Assembly: GCA_046262355.1 (NCBI GenBank)
Contig: JBHEMX010000054.1
Location: 1-55,752 of the forward strand
DNA length: 55,752 nt
Origin: DATADD01 sp046262355
GTDB taxonomy: Bacteria > Actinomycetota > CADDZG01 > WHSQ01
Direction of reading: 5' to 3'
The notes below the pieces were generated by a model that was not told the origin of the DNA, did no database searches, and saw only the letters and a list, made by a program, of their open reading frames with translations. Below are positions 33,590 to 42,445 of the stretch, piece after piece. The translations under genes were made by a program, and so were the position numbers. How positions within the stretch are numbered: the stretch's first letter is position 1; each line of letters opens with the position of its first letter.

Positions 33590-35686
33590 ATGCTCGAACG
33601 TATGTTCGATGCCAGCACGGCACGCGCGCCGGCGGCCGCCGCGAGGGGCGCGCTCGACGAGCTCAACACGGAGCAGCGGCGCGCCGCAACCTTCGACGGC
33701 GATGCGCTGCTCATAGTCGCCGGTGCGGGCACCGGAAAGACCAAGACGCTCGCCTGTCGTGTGGGCCATCTCGTCGAGCGGGGGACTCCACCGGCGCGGG
33801 TCCTGCTCCTCACCTTCACGCGGCGCGCCGCGCGCGAGATGCTCGCCCGCGCCGAGCTCATGGCCGGCTCCGCGGCCGGGAAGGTGTGGGGCGGAACGTT
33901 CCACGCGATCGGCAACCGGCTGCTGAGGGTTCACGGGCGCGCGCTCGGGCTCGCCCCGCACTTCACGGTCATGGATCAGGCCGACGGGGCCGACATGATG
34001 AACCTGATCCGCTCCGAGCTCGAGCTCGGCGCCGGCAGCAGGCGCTTCCCTCGCAAGGACACGCTAACGACGATCTACTCGCGCACCGTCAACGCTCGCT
34101 CACCCTTGAGTGAGGTCCTCGAGAAGCACTTCCCGTGGTGCACGGAGGAGGTCGACGGCATCCGCTCGATCTTCCAGGGCTATATCCGGCGCAAGCGAGC
34201 GCAGGGGGTTCTCGACTTCGACGACCTGCTGTTGTACTGGGACGCGCTCGCGCGCTCTTCGGGAGCGGGTGATGCCGTGGCGGGGATGTTCGATCACATC
34301 CTCGTCGACGAGTACCAGGACACGAATCGCCTGCAAGCAGACATCCTGCGCAACATGCGAAGGTGCGGGAGCAAGATCACGGTTGTCGGCGACGACGCTC
34401 AGGCGATCTACTCGTTCCGGTCGGCCACGGTCGCGAACATCCTCGACTTCCCCAGCCATCACCCGGATACCGAGGTCGTCAAGCTCGAAAGGAACTACCG
34501 GTCGACGGATGCGATATTGCGCGCCTCCAACGCCGTCATCGCGGGCGCCCGGCGCCGCTACGACAAAGATCTGTGGACGACTCGCGAGAGCGACATCAAG
34601 CCGTCGCTGATCACTTGCGACGACGAGACCCGCCAGTCCGATGAGGTGTGTCGTCGCGTCCTCGAGCAGCGCGAGCGAGGCATCGAGCTTCGCAACCAGG
34701 CCGTGTTGTTCCGGACGAGCCACCACAGCGCAGGTCTCGAGGTGGAGCTGGCGCGCCGCAACATCCCCTTCGTCAAGTACGGCGGCCTGAGATTCATCGA
34801 GGCGGCGCACGTCAAGGATCTGCTCTCCGTGCTCCGCATCCTCGAGAACCCCCATGACGAGCTCAGCTGGTTCCGTGTTCTGCAGCTCGTCGAGGGACTC
34901 GGCGCCGCCACCGCGCGCCACGTCATGGACGCTCTCGGAGTGCGCCACTCGGCGGGCCGGGCGCCGGGCCGGGCGCCGGAGTCGCCGCTGGCGCGCCTCG
35001 CCCACGATCCTCCCACCGTCCCCGGTGCGGCGCGCCGGGAGTTCGGCGCGCTTCGAGACATGCTCGCCGACTGCGCCGACTGCGCGCTCGCCCCGGCTGC
35101 GGAGATCGAACGCGTGCGCCGGTTCTACGATCCGATCTTCCGGCGCGTATACGACGGCGCTGCCGCGCGCGTCGCAGACCTCGAGCAGCTCGAGCAGATA
35201 GCGAGCGGGTACCCTTCGCGGCAGCGCTTCCTCAGTGATCTCACACTCGATCCACCCGTGTCGACCGGGGACCTCGCCGGGCCTCCGCTTCTGGACGAGG
35301 ACTACCTCGTGCTGAGTACGATCCACTCGGCCAAGGGCTGTGAGTGGGACGCCGTCCACGTCATCCATGCGGCGGACGGCATGATCCCGTCGGACATGGC
35401 GCTCGGCGACGACGAGGAGCTCGAGGAAGAGCGCAGGCTGCTGTACGTCGCGCTGACGCGAGCCAGACAAGATCTCTCCGTGCTGTTCCCGCTGCGTCTC
35501 TTCCACCGCAGGACGGGGCTCGACGACGCGCACAGCTACGCTCAGCTCACGCGCTTCATACCCGTCTCGATCCGTGGCCTCTTCGAGCAGCGCGGCACGG
35601 CCCCACGCCCGGACGAGCCGCCCCCGGCGGTTCCGTCGGAGAGCGCGTCGGTGGACGCCCTCCTCGAGGCGCTGTGGGAGGCGTGA
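33590..35686 (+). CDS. UvrD/PcrA-type superfamily 1 DNA helicase
   Basis: A 698-residue helicase, somewhat shorter than UvrD. Walker A is VAGAGTGKTKTLACRV (about residues 43-50), motif Ia LLTFTRRAAREML, and motif II ILVDEYQDTNRLQ. Motif III is VVGDDAQAIYSFRSA, motif IV NYRSTDAILRASN, motif V LSTIHSAKGCEWDAVHV, and motif VI RRLLYVALTRARQDL. It unwinds DNA with 3'-5' polarity, probably in repair. The Pro-rich C-terminal tail differs from UvrD. The start may be ATG 33590 or 33602. Confidence 0.93.
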   Translation: MLERMFDASTARAPAAAARGALDELNTEQRRAATFDGDALLIVAGAGTGKTKTLACRVGHLVERGTPPARVLLLTFTRRAAREMLARAELMAGSAAGKVWGGTFHAIGNRLLRVHGRALGLAPHFTVMDQADGADMMNLIRSELELGAGSRRFPRKDTLTTIYSRTVNARSPLSEVLEKHFPWCTEEVDGIRSIFQGYIRRKRAQGVLDFDDLLLYWDALARSSGAGDAVAGMFDHILVDEYQDTNRLQADILRNMRRCGSKITVVGDDAQAIYSFRSATVANILDFPSHHPDTEVVKLERNYRSTDAILRASNAVIAGARRRYDKDLWTTRESDIKPSLITCDDETRQSDEVCRRVLEQRERGIELRNQAVLFRTSHHSAGLEVELARRNIPFVKYGGLRFIEAAHVKDLLSVLRILENPHDELSWFRVLQLVEGLGAATARHVMDALGVRHSAGRAPGRAPESPLARLAHDPPTVPGAARREFGALRDMLADCADCALAPAAEIERVRRFYDPIFRRVYDGAAARVADLEQLEQIASGYPSRQRFLSDLTLDPPVSTGDLAGPPLLDEDYLVLSTIHSAKGCEWDAVHVIHAADGMIPSDMALGDDEELEEERRLLYVALTRARQDLSVLFPLRLFHRRTGLDDAHSYAQLTRFIPVSIRGLFEQRGTAPRPDEPPPAVPSESASVDALLEALWEA

Positions 35687-35749
35687 CCCTTACCGAGTGC
35701 GCGCCGTGGATGTCGAGCACCGAGACCCACCACGCACTTGGCCGACGGG

Positions 35750-36550
35750 TCAGCGGACGGAGCGGGCGAGCCCGAGCGCCTCCTGCTTCGTCAGGGCAGA
35801 CTCGAGCCTCAGGGTCACGCCGTCGCGCTGCCACACGAGCGTTCTGGCCGCGAGCCGCAGCGTGTCGTCGACGACCTCGCCGTCGTCGTCGATGAACAGG
35901 ACCGCGTGCGGCCCTCCTCCGATCCAGTAGCCCACCTCGCCGTTCACCTTCACGGGATCGACCGTTCCGCCCTCGAACACGACCTTGCCGATCACCTCCT
36001 CGTCGAGGCGCGCCCGGAACTCCATGAGCAGGAGCCCGATGTCGGTGGTGGCGGTCTTGGGAAGGCCGGGACGCGCTTCGTAGAGCAGCGACACGCGCCC
36101 ACCCGGAAGGTCGTCCGCCACGTAGACCTCGTCGGGTTCTCCCAGGGCGGTGGGCTCGAGCACGTCGAAGTCGACCTCTTCCCTCGCCCGTTGGAGCGGT
36201 GCGGCCCGTCCGAGGTTGAGGTTGTCGCCGAGGCGTGCCGGCGACGGTCGCGGCGCGCCGACGTCGATGCGGATGCCGGCGACGCCGAGCCAGTCCGCGA
36301 CCGCCCGGCGCGCCGCGGGAGAGAAGCCGAGCACCACGGCCGCGAGCAGGACCGCAGCCACCGTCGCCAGCGCGAGCGCGCGGCGCGGGGTCACGAATGA
36401 GGTCCACCCGGCTCGACGAGGACGAGCCCGCAGGGCCGCGCCGACGCGGGTGGAGAGATCGGGGACCGGCGGATAGGCGACATGGCGACCGAGCTCCACG
36501 AGGCTCGCTTCGAGCTCCGCGTCGCCCCAGGCTCGGAAGTCGTGATTCAC
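35750..36550 (-). CDS. Probable anti-sigma factor/membrane protein paired with ECF sigma
   Basis: A 266-residue protein. The N-terminal 70 residues are cytoplasmic, then a membrane helix (about residues 57-77, LALATVAAVLLAAVVLGF) and a large external domain of about 185 residues with beta-rich, acidic sequence and VGYWIGGGPHAVLFI. GTG 36550 overlaps the stop of the upstream sigma factor gene (GTGA), the usual arrangement of sigma/anti-sigma pairs. No zinc-binding HxxxCxxC motif is visible, so it would not be a ZAS-type anti-sigma factor. Confidence 0.7.
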   Translation of the reverse strand: MNHDFRAWGDAELEASLVELGRHVAYPPVPDLSTRVGAALRARPRRAGWTSFVTPRRALALATVAAVLLAAVVLGFSPAARRAVADWLGVAGIRIDVGAPRPSPARLGDNLNLGRAAPLQRAREEVDFDVLEPTALGEPDEVYVADDLPGGRVSLLYEARPGLPKTATTDIGLLLMEFRARLDEEVIGKVVFEGGTVDPVKVNGEVGYWIGGGPHAVLFIDDDGEVVDDTLRLAARTLVWQRDGVTLRLESALTKQEALGLARSVR

Positions 36551-37122
36551 GACGTGCCTCCACCGGCGCCGTCCTCATCCAGGAGCGCGCGCAGACGCCC
36601 GAGCGCGCGCGACTGGCGCGACTTGACGGTTCCGGGCGCGCATCCCAGAGCGATCGCGGTCTCCGCCTCCGACAGCTCGAGGAAGTAGCGGTAGGCGATG
36701 ACGAGCCGGTCGGCATCGCGCAGCCGGTTGACCGCCTGCACGAGAGCCGCTCGGGGCTCGCGCGCGAGGACCGCCGCCTCGGGCGATGGGGCCGCATCGT
36801 CCCGGGGGCGGTCCTCGGCGAGCCGCAGCTCGAGCCCGCTGCGCCGGCCCGCGGACCTCCCCTGGTTGCGGGCCTCGTTCGCGACGATCTTCAGCAGCCA
36901 GGGACGGAACGGCGCCCCAGGGCGAAAACGCCCCAGGGCGTAGTACGCCTTGATGAACGCGGACTGCGCGGCATCCTCTGCGTCGGCTGCGTTCCCCGAG
37001 ACGAGGTAGGCGGTCCGGTACGCGCTGCCCTGATATCTCTTCACGAGCTCCTCGTATGCGTCGACGTCGCCACGCTGCGCTCGCTCGACCCATTCGGCGT
37101 CGTCCAGTGGTCGGCCCTCCAC
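36547..37122 (-). CDS. ECF-family RNA polymerase sigma factor
   Basis: A 191-residue sigma factor from GTG 37122 (a 17-residue longer form from 37173 is possible). Region 2 is DAYEELVKRYQGSAYRTAYLV, then AEDAAQSAFIKAYYALGRF and PWLLKIVANEARNQGR. Region 4 is LSEAETAIALGCAPGTVKSRQSRALGRLR. It is co-transcribed with the probable anti-sigma gene and divergent from the FAD oxidoreductase. Confidence 0.92.
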   Translation of the reverse strand: MEGRPLDDAEWVERAQRGDVDAYEELVKRYQGSAYRTAYLVSGNAADAEDAAQSAFIKAYYALGRFRPGAPFRPWLLKIVANEARNQGRSAGRRSGLELRLAEDRPRDDAAPSPEAAVLAREPRAALVQAVNRLRDADRLVIAYRYFLELSEAETAIALGCAPGTVKSRQSRALGRLRALLDEDGAGGGTS

Positions 37123-37261
37123 GGACTTGTTCTCATCGCTACTACACCAGAGAGATGGAGGCGGTTCCGGCAATGCCTCTGAAGCGGATGCCTCCGAAGC
37201 GGTGCAAGCTCAGGAGGAGGTGCTAGCCTGCGCCGGATCTGGGGAGCGTCCGGATGTGCCC

Positions 37262-38512
37262 ATGAGTGACAGCGCAGACGTCGTGGTCGTGGGGGCCGGC
37301 ACCATCGGCGGCTGGGCCTCTTACTTCGCGCGCTCGAGCGGAGCGGAGCGCGTCGTGGTGCTCGAGAAGAACGTGGCCGGCTACGGCGCAAGCTCGCGTG
37401 CCGCAGGCATTGTTCGGGCGCAGGGCGGGAGTCAGGAGACGGCTCGTCTCGGCCGCTGGTCGATCGACTTCTACAACCGTCAGTCCTCGGTCCTCGGTAC
37501 CGATTCGGGCTTCCGCGAGCTCGGATACCTGCTGCTCGCGGTGACCAAGCGCGACGTTCGCGAGGGCCACGAGCGGTTGAGGATGCAGCGCGCCATCGGC
37601 CTCGACGTCCGCTGGCTCGAGCCCCAAGAGGCCGTTTCGGTGAGCCCAGTGCTCGCCCCCGAGGGCCATCGCGGCGGCACCTTCCTTCCGACCGACGGGG
37701 CCATCGACCCTCCTCGCAACGTACGCGCATACTCGCTTGCGATGCAGCTCGTCGGCGTCGACCTGCGCGAGCGCACCCCGTGCGTCGGCTTCCGCATCGA
37801 GCGGAGTAACGGAACGGCGCGCGTGACCGGCGTCGAGACACCCGGCGGGGTGATCGAGACGCGCCGCGTGGTCCTGACCGGGGGACCGACGCTGCGAGCG
37901 CTGGCGCGGCTCCTGGGTGTGAGCGTCCCGGTCGGTGGGGCGCGCCACCAGGTCGCCGTCACCGAGCCGCATGCGGCCTTTGCCCGGGAGCGCCTCCCGA
38001 TGGTCTTCGACGTCCGAGCGGGGCTCTACTGGCGTCTCGAGGAAGAAGGGCTGCTGTTCGGCATGAGCAATCCCGCGGAGGTCCCGGGCGTCGCTCGCAG
38101 CATCGATTGGCCCTATCTCTGGCGCATGCGCAGGCGCCTCGAACGTCTCGTCCCCGCGACGGCGGGCTTGGGTCTGCGCAAGGTGTGGGCCGCGACCATC
38201 GACTACACGCCCGACCATCTGCCGATCCTCGGGCCTGCGCTGACGCCGTCGGGAGACGCCATCGGCGGCGTCACGATCGCGGCGCCCGGGGGCCACGGGA
38301 TGATGTGGGGGCCGGCGGTCGCCCGCGTTGCCGCAGACCTCGCCCTCGAGGGCAGGACGGATGTCGTGGCCCTCGAGAGGCTGGGGCTCGACCGCTTCGA
38401 CGAGCACGGCCGCAGTCGGGCGGCGGCGGACCCCATCGCCCTGCCCTTCCCGGCGGCGGCCGGGGACGAGGAGGATCTCCTGGGAGCGGACACCGCCGGA
38501 GGCGACCTCTAA
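37262..38512 (+). CDS. DAO-family FAD-dependent oxidoreductase
   Basis: A 416-residue amine/amino-acid oxidase-like flavoprotein (sarcosine oxidase or glycine oxidase style). The FAD motif is DVVVVGAGTIGGWASYFA with LEKNVAGYGASSRAAGIVR. LTGGPTLRALARLL and APGGHGMMWGPAVARVAADL are the later FAD-contacting regions. The substrate is probably an N-methyl amino acid or imino acid. A Glu/Asp-rich C-terminus follows the domain. The gene is immediately followed by copy 2 of the palindromic repeat. Confidence 0.88.
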   Translation: MSDSADVVVVGAGTIGGWASYFARSSGAERVVVLEKNVAGYGASSRAAGIVRAQGGSQETARLGRWSIDFYNRQSSVLGTDSGFRELGYLLLAVTKRDVREGHERLRMQRAIGLDVRWLEPQEAVSVSPVLAPEGHRGGTFLPTDGAIDPPRNVRAYSLAMQLVGVDLRERTPCVGFRIERSNGTARVTGVETPGGVIETRRVVLTGGPTLRALARLLGVSVPVGGARHQVAVTEPHAAFARERLPMVFDVRAGLYWRLEEEGLLFGMSNPAEVPGVARSIDWPYLWRMRRRLERLVPATAGLGLRKVWAATIDYTPDHLPILGPALTPSGDAIGGVTIAAPGGHGMMWGPAVARVAADLALEGRTDVVALERLGLDRFDEHGRSRAAADPIALPFPAAAGDEEDLLGADTAGGDL

Positions 38513-38524
38513 GCCCGCCGGACG

Positions 38525-38575
38525 CGCCGAGTGGGTCGCAGATGCCCTATACGGCACCTTGTGACCCACTCGAGC
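38525..38575. repeat. 51-bp interspersed palindromic repeat, copy 2
   Basis: CGCCGAGTGGGT and ACCCACTCG arms enclose 27 nt that end in the same ATACGGCACCTTGTG as copy 1 at 15992. Spacing is conserved exactly. It lies 13 nt after the stop of the FAD oxidoreductase gene. Confidence 0.85.
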
Positions 38576-38604
38576 ACCCACTCCGGTCCTGGCGTGGCGT
38601 CCGG

Positions 38605-39244
38605 TTAGGGCGACGCCAGGTATGCGTCGGCTCCGGCGCCCTGCAGGAACGTCGCCTCGCATGTCGCGAGCGTCGACTTGCACTTGGCGTAGGCGGCCTT
38701 GCCCTTCGCCGCGAGGATCCTGAGGTACTGCACATCCCTGTCGAGCTTGCTGCTGTTGCGGGCGAACTGCTCGATCTGCACGCCGTCGGCGGCGGCGATG
38801 AGCAGGTCGGAGTCGGCCTGGTGCTTGAGATAGCCTCCTGCCGAGCCCAGTCCGGCGCCGTTGATGATGACGGGTTTGCCCGTTGCGACCTGGACCGCCC
38901 TCACCACGGCGATGGAGCCGTCCCGCCATTCCTGGTCGGTTACGGGAACGGCGTTGTGGCAGGGGCGGCCGGTGTAGTGCTGGTCCCGGTAGTAGCTGCC
39001 CACGGTGTCCAGATAGGTCTGGTGATAACCCGTCGCCGTCTCTGCGGCGATCATGTCGGCCCGCCATGCCACGGCCTGCGGGTTCGTGAGGTCCATGAGG
39101 GTGACGCCGGGGATGCCCTCGGGGGTGGATCACCTGCCCCGAGCACGTCTTTGCCAGATACCCCTGCGATTCGGCTTCCACTGCTTCGGTCGAGTTGTTG
39201 AGCGCAGCGGACTGCTCGTAGTTGACGATGGCGCCGGCCGCCAT
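38605..39244 (-). pseudogene. Broken glycoside hydrolase-like (GHL15-type) gene
   Basis: The 163-codon main part begins MDLTNPQAVAWRADMIAAE and contains YYRDQHYTGRPCHNAVP and VIINGAGLGSAGGYLKH, the style of putative glycosyl hydrolases of the GHL15 type. Upstream, in another frame, YLAKTCSGQVIHP continues it; the two join if one base is removed from a run of five C/G bases near 39117-39121. The N-terminal half of such a protein, including the signal peptide, is missing. So this is a frameshifted, 5'-truncated remnant, unless the run is a sequencing error. Confidence 0.55.
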
Positions 39245-39491
39245 CGTCGAGCGTGCCGGGCGCCACCTCGCCGACCTCCAAGCGTCCCTAGTCAAGGACC
39301 TCCTTCGGGCGGCGATGCGTCCCCAGGTCTCGGGTACCCACGCGCAGGCGATCGCGCGTCTCACCGCTCACTTGCCTCTCCTCTCCTCTCGCAACCTATT
39401 CATTTCCCACCAACGGTCGAGAGATCGAGTCCGCGACCTCTTGCTCCCCTTGCTTCGGCTCCTGTCGACCAATATTATCCAGTAACCTGAT

Positions 39492-39511
39492 GCGTCGGTC
39501 TGGACCGACGC
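39492..39511. promoter_or_regulatory. Hairpin upstream of the surface-polysaccharide region
   Basis: GCGTCGGTC-TG-GACCGACGC is a perfect 9-bp inverted repeat 14 nt upstream of the small gene at 39526. The stretch before it (39370-39490) has clearly lower GC than its surroundings, as a promoter would. It could be an operator or a terminator. Confidence 0.4.
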
Positions 39512-39525
39512 GCATCTCGATCGTC

Positions 39526-39723
39526 ATGGCGGAAGACATCAGCAAGGAGACTTTCACGGTGGGCCGGGTGCAGCAGGGCAAGAAGGTGCCGCCCGCGACG
39601 AGTCTCGAGCCCAGGGCCGAAACCGACGCGGCCGGGCCGGCGAGGGCAGAGCCTCGAAGCAGGATCGTCGAACCCTGGGTCGCCCCAGATCTCGGTGGGG
39701 GGGCCGACGGTGGCTCGATCTAA
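39526..39723 (+). CDS. Small hypothetical protein
   Basis: A 65-residue protein beginning MAEDISKETFTVGRVQQGKK and rich in Ala, Pro and Gly later. I do not recognise it. It overlaps the following glycosyltransferase gene by 14 nt and is probably its leader gene in the operon. It may have no independent function. Confidence 0.4.
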   Translation: MAEDISKETFTVGRVQQGKKVPPATSLEPRAETDAAGPARAEPRSRIVEPWVAPDLGGGADGGSI

Positions 39724-40624
39724 CGGGGCAGGCGACGAGGGTCTCGTCGTCCGCGCCGTTACCTCTGCCCCCGAGACGGCCGCCGCCCCGCGCGTCTCGA
39801 TCCTCATCCGGACCAAGAACGAGGCTCGCAACCTTGGGGCGACTCTGGATCGCGTTTTCTCCCAGAGCGTCCCCCCGTTCGAGGTGTTCGTCATCGACTC
39901 CGGGTCGCGCGACCGCACCCTCGAGGTGGCGGCGCGCTATCCGGTCTGCATCCTCGAGATCGATCCCAGGCGGTGGAGCTACAGCAGGGCGCTCAACCTC
40001 GGAGCGCGCGCGGCGTCGTGCGAGTTCCTCGTCTGCCTCTCGGCTCATTGCCCCCCCGTAACGCACGATTGGCTCGCCACTCTCCTGCGCCACTTCGACG
40101 ACCCTCTCGTGGCGGCGGCGTGGGGCCCGAGCATCGGGCGAGAGCCGCTCGCTGCCGAGCCGCCGACGGTGCAGGCTCCGGGTAGCTATAACCTGGAGAA
40201 TCGCAAATGGGGCTTGGAGAACTCCAACTCCATCCTGCGCCGCTCCCTATGGCTGGAGTTCCCCTTCGACGAGAGCCTTCCGGCCACCGAAGACAAGGCG
40301 TGGGCGCGCGAGGCGATGACGCGCGGCTTCAGCCTCGTCTACGACCCCGCCGCGGCCGTGTGGCATAAGCGCCATCCCGTGGCCAACTCGTTCCGGCGCA
40401 ACCGGGCTGTGCTCGCCGGCTTCGAGGGGATGTTCCCCGAGCTCAGGGGCTCATCGCCGGTGGGAGCGAGAGCCGTCTCGCTCAGCATCTGGAGGAAGCT
40501 CTTGTGGCATGCCGCCCATAGAGACGTCCGGAGGCTGCTGTGGGACCTGAGAAAGGCGCCCTCGGTGCTTGCGGGGATAGCCGGAAAGATGGTCCCGCGC
40601 AGACCGGGTGGCGGCCCGAGCTAG
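39710..40624 (+). CDS. Family 2 glycosyltransferase (rhamnosyltransferase-like)
   Basis: A 304-residue GT-A enzyme. RVSILIRTKNEARNLG is the nucleotide-sugar-binding start and FVIDSGSRDRTLEVAARY the following segment. VCLSAHCPP takes the D-x-D region, and FDESLPATEDKAWAREAM holds the catalytic base region (ED). It has no membrane segment and would add a sugar, perhaps rhamnose, to a surface polysaccharide. GTG 39710 or 39695 may be the start. Its stop overlaps the end of the convergent secreted protein by 4 nt. Confidence 0.85.
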   Translation: MARSNGAGDEGLVVRAVTSAPETAAAPRVSILIRTKNEARNLGATLDRVFSQSVPPFEVFVIDSGSRDRTLEVAARYPVCILEIDPRRWSYSRALNLGARAASCEFLVCLSAHCPPVTHDWLATLLRHFDDPLVAAAWGPSIGREPLAAEPPTVQAPGSYNLENRKWGLENSNSILRRSLWLEFPFDESLPATEDKAWAREAMTRGFSLVYDPAAAVWHKRHPVANSFRRNRAVLAGFEGMFPELRGSSPVGARAVSLSIWRKLLWHAAHRDVRRLLWDLRKAPSVLAGIAGKMVPRRPGGGPS

Positions 40625-41583
40625 TCCATCACCTTGAAGATGTCGGAGCCGGCCTTGGTGCGGCAGCGGTTCTGCTCGAAGAGGACCTCGGCGGCGCCGC
40701 TCTCGTCGGCGTTCACATACGTGTCGCCGACGTCGAAGCCGTCCTTGAAGGCCATGATCTTGGTCGAGCCGTTCCCCACCACGTAGCGCATCAGCTTTGC
40801 CGAGGTCCCACAGATCTTCGTTCCCTTGGCGAAGTAGACGATGCCGTCCGCGGTTACCGACGGCGAGTGCTGGTCCTTGCGCTTCGGATTGGGGATCTTC
40901 TTGGTGACCTTGAGGTCGATGCGGTATCTGTACACGTTGCACTTGCGCTCGGCCTTGCAGCGGTACCAGACCACGAAGTTGCCGTTAACCTGCCCGGGGG
41001 CGATGAAAGCCTCCGGCGACTTCGTTCTGTCGAGGATGCGGTGGCCTTGGGTCGAGCGGTTGTAGAGGATCACCTTGCGCTTGTTGCCGTTGAGCGTCCG
41101 ACGTCCGAAGAGGACCCATGATCCCGACATGCTCGGCCAGTATTCCCACAGCTTCGTGTTGATATAGATCTTGGGGCTGGTTCGCTTCTTCGTCGTGAGG
41201 TTGAAGAACTTCACGTTCGAGGCGCGGCCCCAGAACTGTTGGTATACGGCCGAGGTGCCCTGGATGCCTCCCATCGCGCCCTGGGTGCCCGGCTTGTTTA
41301 GCTTGAGCTTCGAGCCGCCTACGGGCTTTGCGTAGACGTTGAAGTGGTCGGGGCGCGCCTTGGTGTTCTGCTCCCACGCGATATAGCCGCCGGCGGCGGC
41401 AGGCTGGTATTCGCCGATCTTCGGTCTGGTGCGCACGGACACCTTGTCGCCCGTTTGGGCCGAGGTCGAACCGGCGGCCAGCATGATGACCGCGAGAGCC
41501 ACGGCCGCAAGCTTTAGCGCGCGGGGCAGCGCGCGCTTCAACGTGGGCTTCCTGTGTTGCCTGCTGGGGGGAACGATGGGCAC
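40621..41583 (-). CDS. Secreted beta-propeller-like protein
   Basis: A 320-residue protein with a signal peptide (LKLAAVALAVIMLAAGSTSAQ, cleavage near residue 43). The mature part has repeated short segments that start with Y/W-aromatic beta strands, for example GEYQPAAAGGYIAWEQNT, EYWPSMSGSWVLFGRR and GQVNGNFVVWYRC, like a TolB-type propeller with about five blades. Two Cys pairs may form disulfides. The function is unknown, possibly cell-surface binding. Confidence 0.75.
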   Translation of the reverse strand: MPIVPPSRQHRKPTLKRALPRALKLAAVALAVIMLAAGSTSAQTGDKVSVRTRPKIGEYQPAAAGGYIAWEQNTKARPDHFNVYAKPVGGSKLKLNKPGTQGAMGGIQGTSAVYQQFWGRASNVKFFNLTTKKRTSPKIYINTKLWEYWPSMSGSWVLFGRRTLNGNKRKVILYNRSTQGHRILDRTKSPEAFIAPGQVNGNFVVWYRCKAERKCNVYRYRIDLKVTKKIPNPKRKDQHSPSVTADGIVYFAKGTKICGTSAKLMRYVVGNGSTKIMAFKDGFDVGDTYVNADESGAAEVLFEQNRCRTKAGSDIFKVMD

Positions 41584-41604
41584 GAGGCGGGCTGGTATCA
41601 GAAG

Positions 41605-42201
41605 TTACGCGCCGCCGCCACCACCGCCGGCGCCGCCCCCGTCGTCCGAGCCGCCGCCGTCGCCGGTGCCACCGCCTGCTCCACCGCCTCCGGTATCTCC
41701 GCCGCCACCGCCCGTGCCGCCGCCGCCCGTGCCGCCGCCGCCCGTGCCGCCGCCGCCCGTGCCGCCGCCGCTTGTGCCGCCGCCGCTTGTGCCGGCGCCG
41801 GTCGAGGTTCCCCCCGTCGAGCCGCTGCCGCCGCCCAGGGGCGCAGCGGCCACGGAGCCACCCGACCCATTGCCGCCCCCGTTGCCCTTGGCGGGCTTCG
41901 GGTTCGGGGCGCTCGCGACCCTCACCTTGTCCTTGTTGTTCTTGGGACGATCCTTGCCTGCCTTGTCCTCGGCGGGCTTAGGGTCGCTCTTGGGCTTGTC
42001 CTGGACCGCCTTCTCGGGGACCGCGTTCTCGGGAGCCTCGGCCGTCTCGGGCGCCGTCGCCTGCTGCGGTTCCTCGGTGCGGGGCGCGACCGTCTGGCCC
42101 GGCGCATTCAGTCCCGCAGCTGTGATGGACGCGATGACAAGTCCCGTGACGATGCACAGGAGGATGGTCGTGATGGCGCCCGGCAGGTTTATCTGGTTCA
42201 T
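41605..42201 (-). CDS. Gly/Thr-rich membrane-anchored protein
   Basis: A 198-residue protein. From ATG 42201 (AGGGG ribosome site) a membrane helix (NLPGAITTILLCIVTGLVIA) is followed by a Pro/Glu/Lys-rich linker. The final 90 residues are low complexity, with repeated GGGGT units and a long Gly run. It probably extends through or into the cell wall as a flexible anchor. The repeat DNA is a 15-bp tandem array. Confidence 0.7.
   Translation of the reverse strand: MNQINLPGAITTILLCIVTGLVIASITAAGLNAPGQTVAPRTEEPQQATAPETAEAPENAVPEKAVQDKPKSDPKPAEDKAGKDRPKNNKDKVRVASAPNPKPAKGNGGGNGSGGSVAAAPLGGGSGSTGGTSTGAGTSGGGTSGGGTGGGGTGGGGTGGGGTGGGGGDTGGGGAGGGTGDGGGSDDGGGAGGGGGGA
41701..41790 (-). repeat. Six 15-bp tandem units in the Gly-rich gene
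   Basis: Units of GCCGCCGCCGCCCGT (with small variants) run six times in register from 41701 to 41790 and encode glycine-threonine repeats. Such arrays change copy number readily. Confidence 0.9.
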
Positions 42202-42445
42202 GATCTGACCCCTGCGGGCAGCATACCACCAATGGGAGAATCTGGAAGAGTTTTCGCGCTCTCTCAGCATTTCGCTCTGGGGGTAGCTCGGGCAGAAGCT
42301 CGCGTCCGGCTCGTGGCCGCATGCCCGAGATCCCGTCCGCCCGACGGCATCGTGACCATGCGCGTACCCTACAGGGGTCGACGCACCCCGCGGTGGCAAT
42401 GGCCGCGCCGGGGCGCACGGAGGCCTTGGTCGCTGCCTCGAGGCA

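Noticed and set aside
37223..39364. 713-codon minus-strand open frame
   Set aside because: Most of it is antisense to the FAD oxidoreductase and has Arg/Ala-rich shadow composition; only its short 5' part belongs to the GHL15-like remnant.
39222..39485. Possible 87-residue protein before the glycan region
   Set aside because: Overlaps the GHL15-like remnant and has no ribosome site or recognisable features; the low-GC end is more likely promoter DNA.
41630..41800. CRISPR-like regular repeat
   Set aside because: It is a contiguous 15-bp coding repeat without spacers.
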